64,000 nt of DNA from Gammaproteobacteria bacterium. GTDB taxonomy: Bacteria > Pseudomonadota > Gammaproteobacteria > Pseudomonadales > Pseudohongiellaceae. The position numbers were made by a program, and so were the translations under genes. The DNA lies in assembly GCA_021773355.1 (NCBI GenBank), contig JAJFKE010000012.1, positions 1 to 64,000 on the forward strand, given 5' to 3'. Positions 40,649-51,928 of the stretch are shown here, piece after piece (the first letter of the stretch is position 1; each line of letters opens with the position of its first letter). Under the pieces are notes generated by a model that made no database searches, was not told the origin of the DNA, and saw nothing but the letters and a program-made list of their open reading frames with translations.

Positions 40649-40930
40649 TTAGTCTTCTCGACTGGTTACTTCCAGTAGATGAAAACCAAACTGAGTTTTA
40701 ACTGGTCCTTGTATCGTGCTGATATCTGCACTAAATACAACTTCGTCAAACTCTTTAACCATCATGCCAGGGCCGAATTGACCGAGATCGCCACCCTGTG
40801 CTTTAGATGGGCAGCTGGAATGTTCTTTGGCTATGTCAGCGAAATCTTCGCCAGCATTAATTCGCTCCTTTAGTGCGTTACATTCATCTTCAGTCTGAAC
40901 AAGAATATGCCGCGCGCTCGCTGTAGTCAT
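40649..40930 (-). CDS. ppiC: Parvulin-type peptidyl-prolyl isomerase
   Basis: 93 residues, the size of PpiC, from the ATG at 40930 with AGGAGT upstream. The parvulin domain fills the protein: ARHILVQTEDECNALKERINAGEDFADIAKEHSSCPSKAQGGDLGQFGPGMMVKEFDEVVFS and KTQFGFHLLEV. No signal peptide is present, so it is a cytoplasmic prolyl isomerase. Confidence 0.93.
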   Translation of the reverse strand: MTTASARHILVQTEDECNALKERINAGEDFADIAKEHSSCPSKAQGGDLGQFGPGMMVKEFDEVVFSADISTIQGPVKTQFGFHLLEVTSRED

Positions 40931-41112
40931 AGTATTACTCCTATATTTCGATCCATGCATTATGCCTTATATACTTTAACAGGGCACACAATAAATCAGT
41001 CTTGCGTTATACTTCTATCCCTGTCAGGAGTCAGGTGGCCCTGCCCGCCATTGCTCTATAATTTAAAAATGAATTGCAATCAATAGTGATTGCTAGCGAA
41101 CAAGGTACTCAT

Positions 41113-41676
41113 ATGCCGCTGCCGGAATCAACTGCTAGAAAACATGTTCACACTCGCGCTATAGACTATCGTGGCTATGAGCGAGAAGACGGTCTATGGG
41201 ATATTGAAGCCCATATGACTGATAAGAAAACTTATTCGTTCAGAAATAACTGGCGAGGAGAGATGAAAATCGGTGAACCTCTGCATGAAATGTTATTGCG
41301 AGTAACCATAGACGATAATTTTGTAATTCAGGATGTAATCGCAGTAACAGACAACAGCCCTTTCGCCATGTGTCCCAGTATTACTCCTGCTTACAAGGCT
41401 CTGATCGGCATACAAATGGGTGCCGGTTGGCGCAAGGCGATCAGAATGAAAGTAGGCGGCGTACAGGGTTGTACGCATTTAACAGAGTTGTTATTTCCAA
41501 TGGCAACAGTTGCCATGCAAACGATCTGGCCCTTACTTAGGCACAAAAAAAATAGAGCTGACTCCGATGTTAGCAGCTCAAATAAACGACCACTGGTTAT
41601 CGATACCTGTCACGCTTGGGCAAGCGATTCGCCCGTTGTAAAAGAAAATGCAGAAAAGTACTACACCGGTGATTAG
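41113..41676 (+). CDS. DUF2889 protein
   Basis: 187 residues from the ATG at 41113 (AAGGT at 41102-41106). RKHVHTRAIDYRGYEREDGLWDIEAHMTDKKTYSF, EPLHEMLLRVTIDDNFVIQDVIAVTDNSPFAMCPSI and GWRKAIRMKVGGVQGCTHLTELLFPMATVAMQTIWP match the DUF2889 family, which has several conserved His and Cys residues and no known activity. It converges on pdsS with a 9-bp gap. Confidence 0.85.
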   Translation: MPLPESTARKHVHTRAIDYRGYEREDGLWDIEAHMTDKKTYSFRNNWRGEMKIGEPLHEMLLRVTIDDNFVIQDVIAVTDNSPFAMCPSITPAYKALIGIQMGAGWRKAIRMKVGGVQGCTHLTELLFPMATVAMQTIWPLLRHKKNRADSDVSSSNKRPLVIDTCHAWASDSPVVKENAEKYYTGD

Positions 41677-41685
41677 GAGAAAGGG

Positions 41686-43869
41686 CTAGCGGTAAAACAG
41701 GGGGATGACGACCGTTATCACCACGCCCTCGCGATCCTGACGATTCTCAGCACGAATCTGGCCTCCATGAAACTCAGCAATTATCCGAGCAATATGCAAA
41801 CCCATTCCCAGATGAGGTTGATCCTGTTTCTCTTGTGTCCTAACGGAAATCATCGAATCGAATAATCTGTCTTTCATTTCTTCAGGTAGATACGGCCCTG
41901 CGTTGGATACCTTGATAATCGTGTGATCGCGCAGAGCGCGACTGAATACCGTGACGGATTGATCCGGATAGGAAAATTCCACGGCGTTTGCTATTAGCTT
42001 ATCCAGCAGCTGAGCTATGTATTCAGGAACACCGTTAACGAAGATCGGATTCTGACTTATATCCAAATCAAACCTGGTTTCCGGATAGGCAAGCTTGTAG
42101 CCCTCGACGCAGCCTGGAATCACTTTGCTTAGATCGATTTTTTCTTTCTCAGATGATTGCAACATCTGCTCCAAACGTGTTGCCTCGCTCATATTAGTGA
42201 GAATAAGGTTCAGTCGTTTGATGCCTTCTTCCGCACGTTCTATATATACAGCCGAATCGTTGTCCGTAGCGGTGAGCCCAAGATTTTCCAAGGATGAGCG
42301 CACCACTGTGACCGGTGTTCTTAGTTCATGTGAGAGCCGCGACGACATATTCTCGAGATAGCTTGTGTACTGAGTAAGCCGCTCAACAATGCTGGAAAAA
42401 CTTCGCGAGAGATCACCAATCTCATCAGAGTTTCGAGTGGCGACAATGGTGTTCTTAACACGTCCCGTATCATCGATTATCCCTTCAGCCTGGTTTCTCA
42501 ATCCGCGAATACGCGAAGAAATTCTTGAGGCAGAAAAAAACAGTCCAAGAGTAACCACCAACATCACCGCCAACATAGTGTTGAACAGAGTCTCCATTGC
42601 CTGGTTTCTGAAAGTTCGTAGTCCATTCATGTTCTGATCAACCACTACGGCTCCCATAATCTCTCCATTGGCCAATATGGGATGTGCTGCTTCCAACAGA
42701 CGAGTTTCGGAATCTGTGAGAGTCCGAAACTGTGTTGCCGCTGCGCCTTGAAGTGCTGCATTAATATGTGCGCCCTCGCGTGTCACATCAGAATACAAAT
42801 CATCGATGAAATCGTTACTAGGCTTGGTCAAAAACTGATAGTAGAGAGGATTCAGAATCTTATTTTGGGCGTATAACCAATACTTGTTGATAGGTGGTTC
42901 GTCCTGTGCTGACGATAACAAGAGTCCGGTTGCCGACTGAATATCCCCTACAGAAAGTAATACCCGCCCGCTTCTGTCAACAACCTGAATGCGCGAATTG
43001 TTATGGCCCATGCCTGCAACAATCCTATCGATCTCCGGCGTGGGCAAGCGCAAGGAACCCAATCTTTCGGCATCCGCCACCTTATAGGTCGCGACAGCGG
43101 TGCTGACGTAACGTGTGCTTGCATCGTCTACATCGAAAATGGCAAAGCCCATGCGGTCGCCCAACATGTCCATGGGTATCTGCAACTCGATTTCGTAGCC
43201 GTCTTTAGATTCATACCATTGGCCGCTAATACGCTCTTCATGTACTGGATCGCTATAGCCATCTTCCACATGAAACGGATACAGAAACTCTGGCTCGTGT
43301 GGTGCAACAACATAGCGGTTTATGTCATTGCCTTCCTTCGACAGCATGGTAATTTCGAGAAAGTCACTGCGATGTACGCTGAGAGCGTCTCGAGATCTAT
43401 AAACAATTTTATCGTCGATTACCTTGAAATAGGCATACAGAGAACCATTGTGTTCGCCTACCATACTTCTAAAACTCAGGGTATCGTCTCTATCGTAGAA
43501 ACGGGATGGGTTTAGCGCAGTACGTATATAGTCCTTATGGCCATATTCAACTTCATACTGTTGGTACTCACCCCAATCAATCAAGGCCCCATCGTCCAGC
43601 GACAATGCCGAAAAAATGGGATAAACATAGAGATCTTCAGTTCGTCTGGCAGGGGTATAACTTTCTTCGTTAAAAAGCTCAGGACGTTCGTTTAACGCAG
43701 TTGCCAAAGCCTGGGCGGTGCCTAATACAGTTTGTTCTTGCCCGCGACGCAGAACCTGTTCCATTTCCAAAATATACTGATAACCAAGCCAAGGAATTAC
43801 CAGAAGAAAACTGGAGAGGAAAACTAACTTGAATCGAATTCCAAATGGATTTTTGAATGGTAGGTTCAT
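41686..43869 (-). CDS. pdsS: Sortase-system sensor histidine kinase (PdsS-like)
   Basis: 727 residues. One helix (about 13-32), a long periplasmic region with a carbohydrate-binding-like beta domain (DDTLSFRSMVGEHNGSLYAYFKVIDDKIVYRS...YEIELQIPMDMLGDRMGFAIFDVDD), a second helix (about 435-455), HAMP, HisKA with SHELRTPVTVV, and an ATPase with NAVEFS and GMGLHIARIIAEFHGG. This architecture fits the proteobacterial dedicated sortase system kinase. The response-regulator gene is 6 bp upstream on the same strand. No sortase or sortase-target gene lies in the window. Confidence 0.85.
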   Translation of the reverse strand: MNLPFKNPFGIRFKLVFLSSFLLVIPWLGYQYILEMEQVLRRGQEQTVLGTAQALATALNERPELFNEESYTPARRTEDLYVYPIFSALSLDDGALIDWGEYQQYEVEYGHKDYIRTALNPSRFYDRDDTLSFRSMVGEHNGSLYAYFKVIDDKIVYRSRDALSVHRSDFLEITMLSKEGNDINRYVVAPHEPEFLYPFHVEDGYSDPVHEERISGQWYESKDGYEIELQIPMDMLGDRMGFAIFDVDDASTRYVSTAVATYKVADAERLGSLRLPTPEIDRIVAGMGHNNSRIQVVDRSGRVLLSVGDIQSATGLLLSSAQDEPPINKYWLYAQNKILNPLYYQFLTKPSNDFIDDLYSDVTREGAHINAALQGAAATQFRTLTDSETRLLEAAHPILANGEIMGAVVVDQNMNGLRTFRNQAMETLFNTMLAVMLVVTLGLFFSASRISSRIRGLRNQAEGIIDDTGRVKNTIVATRNSDEIGDLSRSFSSIVERLTQYTSYLENMSSRLSHELRTPVTVVRSSLENLGLTATDNDSAVYIERAEEGIKRLNLILTNMSEATRLEQMLQSSEKEKIDLSKVIPGCVEGYKLAYPETRFDLDISQNPIFVNGVPEYIAQLLDKLIANAVEFSYPDQSVTVFSRALRDHTIIKVSNAGPYLPEEMKDRLFDSMISVRTQEKQDQPHLGMGLHIARIIAEFHGGQIRAENRQDREGVVITVVIPLFYR

Positions 43870-43875
43870 AGAAAA

Positions 43876-44583
43876 CTAGCTAACTTTTTCAGGTATGATA
43901 TTCCAGCGATAGCCCATTCCATACACTGTTTCGATACAATCAAATTCTTCGTCAATTTGCATGAACTTTTTCCGAATTCTTTTCACATGGGATGTAATTG
44001 TGCTCCCATCCACAAATATTTTTGATTCTTGCATGAGCACTTGTCTGCTCTTCACATGACCGGGATATTTAGCCAGTGCGTGCACCATCCAAAACTCGGT
44101 AACCGTCAATGCCACCGCCTGGTTATCCCACTGAATGGTGAGACGACCAATATCCAGAGACAGCTTTCCGCGCTGCAGTAAATTTTCTGGCGCTGGAGGT
44201 TGATCGATAACATCAAGCCTGCGAAAAAGGGCAGCAATCCTCGCGGTCAAATGTGGCAGGCTTATATCTTTGGTCAAATAATCATCGGCACCCATTCGCA
44301 ATCCGCTCACTGTATCAAAGTCATTGTCTCTGGCAGTCAGGAAAATTATGGGCAAAGTGTCAGACAGTGAACGCAACGCCTGACACAACGTGAATCCTCC
44401 GTCGATTTCATTTTCAAGGCCAATGTCGATTATGGCCAGGCTGGGAAGCCGAATGTCAAAGGCCGACATGGCGTCCTTACGATTCGCAAAAGTCTGGACT
44501 TCATATCCTTGCTTGCGCAGCACATCTGCATAATTCTCTCGAATTGCAGCTTCGTCTTCCACAATAGCGATTCGTCTACTCAT
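43876..44583 (-). CDS. pdsR: Sortase-system response regulator (PdsR-like)
   Basis: 235 residues from the ATG at 44583; the TTG at 44595 adds four. REC domain: VEDEAAIRENYADVLRKQGYEVQTF, phospho-acceptor Asp in LAIIDIGLENEIDGG, TAR switch and Lys in YLTKD. OmpR-type winged helix at the C-terminus: LTVTEFWMVHALAKYPGHVKSRQVLMQE, ITSHVKRIRKKF and ETVYGMGYRWN. It is co-transcribed with pdsS and divergent from pdsO. Confidence 0.88.
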   Translation of the reverse strand: MSRRIAIVEDEAAIRENYADVLRKQGYEVQTFANRKDAMSAFDIRLPSLAIIDIGLENEIDGGFTLCQALRSLSDTLPIIFLTARDNDFDTVSGLRMGADDYLTKDISLPHLTARIAALFRRLDVIDQPPAPENLLQRGKLSLDIGRLTIQWDNQAVALTVTEFWMVHALAKYPGHVKSRQVLMQESKIFVDGSTITSHVKRIRKKFMQIDEEFDCIETVYGMGYRWNIIPEKVS

Positions 44584-44875
44584 TTCCGCTCTCAATTATT
44601 GTAAGTCATTGTAGGTAAAGGAATTAGAGCGACTATACCGGAATTGTTAACTGAAATAGAGCGCCTATTCTCTTACTAAGGCGATTGCCATGATTCTGCC
44701 ATATTTAATCACTACATGGCCCTTTTCCGCGCCTCTGGTGGCAATAAGTCTTGTGTTTAATAAGCTCACTGACGTCAACTTGGCCTGAATTGCTGCGGCA
44801 ATCCCGAATCGGCGCTCACACAGGATTAGACTTCTAAAACCCAAAAATTGTTCCACCGATTACAGGAATATTGAA

Positions 44876-45649
44876 ATGATTAAGCAAACCTCATTCGCCC
44901 TACTTTTCAGCGTGCTCGCAAGCACTGCCAGTGCAGAGACTCAGCGCGCAGATTATCAGAACCCAGCCTCACCAGAGGAGACCACCGGCTTCATCAGTGG
45001 TGCCGTACTCGGTGGATTAGCAGGTGGTCCTCCGGGAGTTATTGTAGGCGCCGCGTTCGGAGCCCTGTTTGGAGATGGCTGGCGCGCAAAGTCTGAAGTC
45101 GGTGACCTGCAAGCGAACTTGTATGAAAGCCAGTTGCAGCTAGCAGCTCTGCGGGAAGAGGCGCTAGCCTTGCAAACCGAGTATCGGCTTGCACAGCAGA
45201 AGATTGATGAAATATCTCGAAATCCCGCCCGAACATATCCTGCAACACTGGCGTTACCAGCTACACCCTGCTGCGACAATACGGTGCTTTCACTGAATTT
45301 TCGCAGTGGCTCCAGCGCTATCGAGCCACATTACCAGGAACAGCTAAGCAGTCTTATTAATATCGCCAAGCAAATGCCATCGGCGAGTGTAGAGATAACT
45401 GGCTATGCAGATCGAAATGGCGATCCTGAATTGAACTTGAAACTGTCTCGAGAGCGATCAGATTCAGTAAAAGAATTTTTTAATAGAAAGGGAATTCAAA
45501 ATTCCTCTATAACCACCGTTGCTTACGGAGAAACCCGCCCACTGCAGTCTGAACAAAATTTCGAAACTGACTTTTTTGACCGACGAGTGATAGTGCGTCT
45601 GAGAGATAACAGTACTTCTATGCTGACGAAGAACCCGGATGGTGAATAG
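44876..45649 (+). CDS. pdsO: Sortase-associated OmpA-like protein PdsO
   Basis: 257 residues. Signal peptide (1-20), a glycine-zipper segment (SGAVLGGLAGGPPGVIVGAAFGALFGDGW), a coiled coil (LQANLYESQLQLAALREEALALQ), then CCDNTVLSLNFRSGSSAIEPHYQEQLSSL and an OmpA-C peptidoglycan-binding domain (ITGYADRNGDPELNLKLSRERSDSVKEFF). The CCD-FRSGSxxIExHY motif is typical of PdsO. It is divergent from pdsR-pdsS. These proteins normally accompany a class GN sortase and its target; neither is present here. Confidence 0.85.
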   Translation: MIKQTSFALLFSVLASTASAETQRADYQNPASPEETTGFISGAVLGGLAGGPPGVIVGAAFGALFGDGWRAKSEVGDLQANLYESQLQLAALREEALALQTEYRLAQQKIDEISRNPARTYPATLALPATPCCDNTVLSLNFRSGSSAIEPHYQEQLSSLINIAKQMPSASVEITGYADRNGDPELNLKLSRERSDSVKEFFNRKGIQNSSITTVAYGETRPLQSEQNFETDFFDRRVIVRLRDNSTSMLTKNPDGE

Positions 45650-45726
45650 CAAACCCCTTGATATTCACCGAGCAATAATTTCAATCACCAGCAAACTGGT
45701 ACCGTTGTAATCTGGAGTTACATAAA

Positions 45727-46386
45727 ATGAAAGACCTTAGACTTGTAATTGGCAATAAAAATTATTCTTCTTGGTCCATGTGTCCTTGGCTACTACTGAA
45801 GATGTTTGACGTGGATTTCGAGGAAATTCAGATAGCTTTGTATCAAGACAATACCGCGGAAAAACTCGGACCCTATTCACCGTCTCTGAAAGTACCCGTG
45901 CTATTACATAAGGAAATAACAGTTTGGGACTCCTTGGCTATTTGCGAATATATTTCGGAACAGTTCTTAACTGGCTCTGCCTGGCCCGCGAGTCCCAAAC
46001 GCAGAGCCAGTGCCAGATCAACCAGTGCTGAAATACACTCAGGGTTTCCTCATTTAAAAAAGGAATGGCCACTGAACTGCAAGGCTTCCTTTAAACTGAA
46101 ACCCTCTGCAGAATTACTCGATGAAATCGCGCGGATCGATGCCATATGGAGCTGTTGTAGACGCAGGTTTGGTGAGAACGGTAACTATCTATACGGCAGG
46201 TTCTCCATTGCCGACTGTATGTACGCGCCGGTAGCAGCCTGTTTCGATATTTATGGGGCCGAATTGAGTAGCGAAGCGTACACCTATATGCAAACACTAT
46301 TGGACAATCCCTTCGTGCAGAAATGGATTACACTGGGACGCAGAGAGCAAGAACCCATGTCAATCGCCTACGCTAGTACTGGCTAA
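45727..46386 (+). CDS. Glutathione S-transferase family protein
   Basis: 219 residues. Thioredoxin-like N-terminus with LVIGNKNYSSWSMCPWLLLKMF and the glutathione-site region SLKVPVLLHKEITVWDSLAICEYISEQF. The helical C-terminal domain contains ASARSTSAEIHSGFPHLKKEWPLNC and YGRFSIADCMYAPVAACFDIYG. It is probably a conjugating or peroxide-detoxifying enzyme. GGAG lies 8 bp before the ATG. A long perfect hairpin follows. Confidence 0.88.
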   Translation: MKDLRLVIGNKNYSSWSMCPWLLLKMFDVDFEEIQIALYQDNTAEKLGPYSPSLKVPVLLHKEITVWDSLAICEYISEQFLTGSAWPASPKRRASARSTSAEIHSGFPHLKKEWPLNCKASFKLKPSAELLDEIARIDAIWSCCRRRFGENGNYLYGRFSIADCMYAPVAACFDIYGAELSSEAYTYMQTLLDNPFVQKWITLGRREQEPMSIAYASTG

Positions 46387-46412
46387 TTAAATCGCAGCAA
46401 ATCATTGATAGG

Positions 46413-46442
46413 CACATAAGGGCTCTGCGGAGCCCTTATGTG
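46413..46442. repeat. Perfect 13-bp stem-loop after GST gene
   Basis: CACATAAGGGCTC and GAGCCCTTATGTG form a perfect 13-bp stem with a TGCG loop. No T-run follows on either strand (TTGGGCAT on the plus side), so it is not a textbook intrinsic terminator. It may protect the mRNA 3' end or stop transcription with other factors. Confidence 0.7.
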
Positions 46443-46590
46443 TTGGGCATCAGTTAGAAAGCTCCTCTCCTCTGTTATTTATACTGCCATACCGTTTACT
46501 CGTCGCATCTATTAGCTATTGAGCCCCTAAAAATGCAAGCCTCTCTGTCGATAATTTAGGAAAGCAAATTTTCTTTATCGAGGGTCATAC

Positions 46591-47130
46591 TTGTCAGCCA
46601 CCGAAGTTATTCAATTCTGGTTTGAGGATATCGAACCGAAGCAGAGGTTTATCAAAGATCTCGAATTCGATGAACTTATTCGCCGCAAGTTCGGCGCCGC
46701 ACATCAACAAGCCCGGCAAGGCCTACTATACGCTTGGCGCGAGCACCCGTTGGACGCCTTAGCTGAAATCATCATACTGGATCAATTTTCACGTAATATG
46801 TTTCGAGATAGTCAGCTAGCTTTCGCCTCAGATACCTTAGCCTTGGTTCTCGCTCAAGAAGCGATAAGAAGAAAATTCGATAATAAACTGGATAGCAGCA
46901 AAAAGGCATTTCTCTACATGCCTTTTATGCACAGCGAATCTAAAGAAATACATGAGATTGCACTATTCCTTTTTGACCAACCAGGTTTAGAAGATAATTA
47001 TAACTTTGAAATAAGACACAAGAAGATAATCGACCGCTTTGGTCGTTACCCTCATCGCAATGAATTATTAGGTAGAGAATCTACCCCGGAAGAATTGGAG
47101 TTCCTTTCCCAGCCTGGTTCCTCGTTCTAG
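46591..47130 (+). CDS. DUF924 protein
   Basis: 179 residues from a TTG start (GAGGG upstream). VIQFWFEDIEPKQRFIKDLEFDELIRRKFGAAHQQA, IIILDQFSRNMFRDSQLAFASDTLAL, FLYMPFMHSESKE and IIDRFGRYPHRNELLGRESTPEELEFL match the DUF924 helical-repeat family; the function is unknown. Its stop TAG is formed by the target TA plus the first G of MITE copy 2, so the natural end has probably been replaced by, or restored at, the insertion. Confidence 0.88.
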   Translation: MSATEVIQFWFEDIEPKQRFIKDLEFDELIRRKFGAAHQQARQGLLYAWREHPLDALAEIIILDQFSRNMFRDSQLAFASDTLALVLAQEAIRRKFDNKLDSSKKAFLYMPFMHSESKEIHEIALFLFDQPGLEDNYNFEIRHKKIIDRFGRYPHRNELLGRESTPEELEFLSQPGSSF

Positions 47131-47258
47131 GGACCCTCTGATTAACTCCAAATTTGCGTGACCTGAAGCGTACAGATTCTAGACGCCGTTTGCCGCTAAT
47201 GGCCACTCCCTTAGCAAGAACGGCAACGACGAAGATGGGCCGCTTCAGGCCGCGCCCT
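47130..47258 (+). mobile_element. MITE family A, copy 2 (one end missing)
   Basis: It starts with the shared GGGACCCTCTGATTAACTCC terminus directly after TA at 47128-47129 and follows the reverse complement of copies 1 and 3 up to GCGCCCT. The final 30 or so bases and the far inverted repeat are gone. The sequence is otherwise about 93 percent like copy 3. It carries no coding capacity I can support. Confidence 0.82.
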
Positions 47259-47274
47259 ATTCTTAAGCAGGAGA

Positions 47275-48339
47275 TTATCTGCCCGGAAGAACGTCTTTTA
47301 ATTTTTCTGCCATATCCAGTAATGCTTGTTCCGTTGTTTGCCAGTCCATGCAGGCATCTGTCACGGAAACACCATATTTTAATTCAGTCAGGTCCTTCGG
47401 GATTGACTGATTTCCGTAATTGATATTGCCCTCCAGCATCACACCGATAATAGAACTGTTGCCTTCCAAAATCTGATGGCTAATATCTTTTAGCACTAAA
47501 GGTTGTACATCTGGATCTTTGCTTGAATTTGCATGGCTGCAGTCAATCATGATGTTACTGCTTACACCACCGTCGAGAAGTGCTTTCTCACATTGAGCAA
47601 CATGCACCGTATCGTAGTTTGGACCCTTGCTACCTCCGCGCAATACGACATGGGCGTAAGGATTGCCTTTAGTTGTTACAACAGACACCTGGCCCTCGGC
47701 GTTTATACCGAGAAATCTGTGCGGGTTAGAAACTGACTGCATCGCATTGACTGCGACGGTCAAGCCCCCATCCGTTCCATTTTTAAATCCGACAGCTGAA
47801 GACAAGCCGGAAGACATTTCGCGATGAGTCTGGGATTCAGTTGTACGAGCACCAATTGCCGACCAAGCTATCACATCTTGCATATATTGTGGTGAAATAG
47901 GATCCAGGGCTTCCGTCGACGTGGGCAGTCCCAGGCCGGCGATGTCTAACAATAACTTGCGCCCCTTGCGCAGGCCGTCCTCAATTTTGAAGGAGTCGTC
48001 GAGATAGGGATCGTTGATTAACCCCTTCCAGCCAATCGAGGTCCTCGGCTTCTCAAAATAGACACGCATAACTATATATAATGTGTCTTTGACTTTGTCA
48101 GCTAACTGCTTAAGACGATTTGCATAGTCAATTGCCGCATCGGTGTCATGAATCGAACAAGGCCCTACCACAATAAACAGTCGCGGGTCAGTTCGGTCCA
48201 GAATTGAGAAAATGGTATTTCTGGCAAGTTGTACCGATTCTAATGCTGCTCCTTCCAGAGGCAATTCAGATTTGAGACTTGCGGGGGTCATCAGCGCTTC
48301 ATTGGACGCGATGTTAAGATTGTCAGTGATTACCGACAT
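47275..48339 (-). CDS. 3-deoxy-7-phosphoheptulonate synthase (DAHP synthase, class I)
   Basis: 354 residues. IVVGPCSIHDTDAAIDYANRL, MRVYFEKPRTSIGWKGLINDP, EALDPISPQYMQDVIAWSAIGARTTESQTHREMSSGLS, GFKNGTDG, LRGGSKGPNYD and IMIDCSHANSSKD cover the metal and substrate sites. It makes the first intermediate of aromatic amino acid synthesis. Which amino acid inhibits it (AroF, AroG or AroH type) cannot be judged from motifs alone. A truncated MITE copy lies 16 bp after its 3' end. Confidence 0.94.
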   Translation of the reverse strand: MSVITDNLNIASNEALMTPASLKSELPLEGAALESVQLARNTIFSILDRTDPRLFIVVGPCSIHDTDAAIDYANRLKQLADKVKDTLYIVMRVYFEKPRTSIGWKGLINDPYLDDSFKIEDGLRKGRKLLLDIAGLGLPTSTEALDPISPQYMQDVIAWSAIGARTTESQTHREMSSGLSSAVGFKNGTDGGLTVAVNAMQSVSNPHRFLGINAEGQVSVVTTKGNPYAHVVLRGGSKGPNYDTVHVAQCEKALLDGGVSSNIMIDCSHANSSKDPDVQPLVLKDISHQILEGNSSIIGVMLEGNINYGNQSIPKDLTELKYGVSVTDACMDWQTTEQALLDMAEKLKDVLPGR

Positions 48340-48451
48340 AGGATTTCTCGTTTACTTGGAAAAAAGGGTCGGCAATGATAACAAATACCAGTAAGCTGAC
48401 AACCGCTAAATGACGATAAAATAACCAGGTTTTGATTGTGTGAGGTAATTT

Positions 48452-49588
48452 GTGTATATAAGCCAGAACTTTGATGCAGGAAATATTGAAGTAACTTCCT
48501 GCGAGGATGCCAATAATATTGAATTACAGATCCGTCCCGATCGGCAATCGGAGTTCTATCAGTGGTTTTACTTTCGTCTCAGTGGGGCAAAGAGCTCCGT
48601 CTGTACCATAAGAATCCTTAATGCGGGTGGCGCAGCCTATCCCGGAGGCTTCGAAGATTATCGGGTGTGTTATTCCTACGATCGCCAGAATTGGTTACGT
48701 CACCCAACATCACTTGAAAGTGGAGTAATGACAATTGAGTTCGAACCAGAATACGATTCCGTCTACTTTGCCTACTTCGCCCCCTATTCCATCGAGCGTC
48801 ATGCAGACTTGATTGCTCGCAGTCTGCAGTCCTCGCGCTGCTCACACCAGGTAGTAGGCCGCTCTTTGGATGGACAAGACCTCGACCTACTCAAATTTTC
48901 ATCAGCCACTGGCCCTGAAGCAAAAAAGAATTGCTGGATGATTGCCAGACAGCATCCGGGTGAATCCATGGCCGAATGGTGGATGGAAGGCTGTATAGAA
49001 CGCCTGCTAGATTCAAGCAGCGCAACTAGCGAATCGCTGCTGAACAAATGCAATTTATTTCTAATAGCAAACATGAACCCCGATGGTAGTCGGCGTGGCC
49101 ATCTTCGCACCAACGCTGCCGGTCGCAATCTAAACCGCGAATGGGCTAACCCCGAGTTGCTATCCTGCCCTGAAGTTTTTCATGTGAAACAAGCGATGGC
49201 AGACATAGGTGTGGATTTTCTTTTAGACGTTCACGGCGATGAAACTTTACCCTACTGTTTCATCGCAGGCACAGAAGGCCTGTCCGATTGGAATCCTAAG
49301 AAGCAGGCACAGTTGGATTTCTACAAGAAGAATTTAGTCGAGCTCAACGCGGATTTTCAGACCAAGCGTGGCTATCCCCCGAAACAACCTGGCACGGCAA
49401 ACTTAACAATGAGTACCGCACAAACTGCTCATTCTCATGACTGCCTTGCGATGACACTGGAGATGCCATTCAAAGATACTTCGGCAACACCGGATGAAAA
49501 ATTCGGTTGGTCTGCTGAGCGCAGTAAGAAACTGGCTCACTCTTGCCTGGACGCTCTATCAAACTATTTGGATAGTGGTTTGCTTTAG
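48452..49588 (+). CDS. M14-family zinc carboxypeptidase
   Basis: 378 residues from a GTG start with GAGG upstream. An N-terminal beta domain (QWFYFRLSGAKSSVCTIRILNAGGAAYPGGF), typical of cytosolic-carboxypeptidase-like bacterial M14 enzymes, precedes the peptidase domain. Zn ligands are H and E in RQHPGES and H in LDVHGDE; the catalytic Glu lies in LTLEMPF. NMNPDGSRRGHLRTNAAGRNLNREW is the substrate loop. No signal peptide is present, so it is probably cytoplasmic, trimming C-terminal residues of peptides. Confidence 0.9.
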   Translation: MYISQNFDAGNIEVTSCEDANNIELQIRPDRQSEFYQWFYFRLSGAKSSVCTIRILNAGGAAYPGGFEDYRVCYSYDRQNWLRHPTSLESGVMTIEFEPEYDSVYFAYFAPYSIERHADLIARSLQSSRCSHQVVGRSLDGQDLDLLKFSSATGPEAKKNCWMIARQHPGESMAEWWMEGCIERLLDSSSATSESLLNKCNLFLIANMNPDGSRRGHLRTNAAGRNLNREWANPELLSCPEVFHVKQAMADIGVDFLLDVHGDETLPYCFIAGTEGLSDWNPKKQAQLDFYKKNLVELNADFQTKRGYPPKQPGTANLTMSTAQTAHSHDCLAMTLEMPFKDTSATPDEKFGWSAERSKKLAHSCLDALSNYLDSGLL

Positions 49589-49614
49589 GCTTTTAGCAAG
49601 CGCGCAGATATTAG

Positions 49615-51928
<2,314 letters not shown>

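Noticed and set aside
44665..44856. 63-residue minus-strand ORF in the pdsR-pdsO gap
   Set aside because: No ribosome-binding site or recognisable motif. It was checked as a possible sortase remnant, and no TLxTC motif is present.
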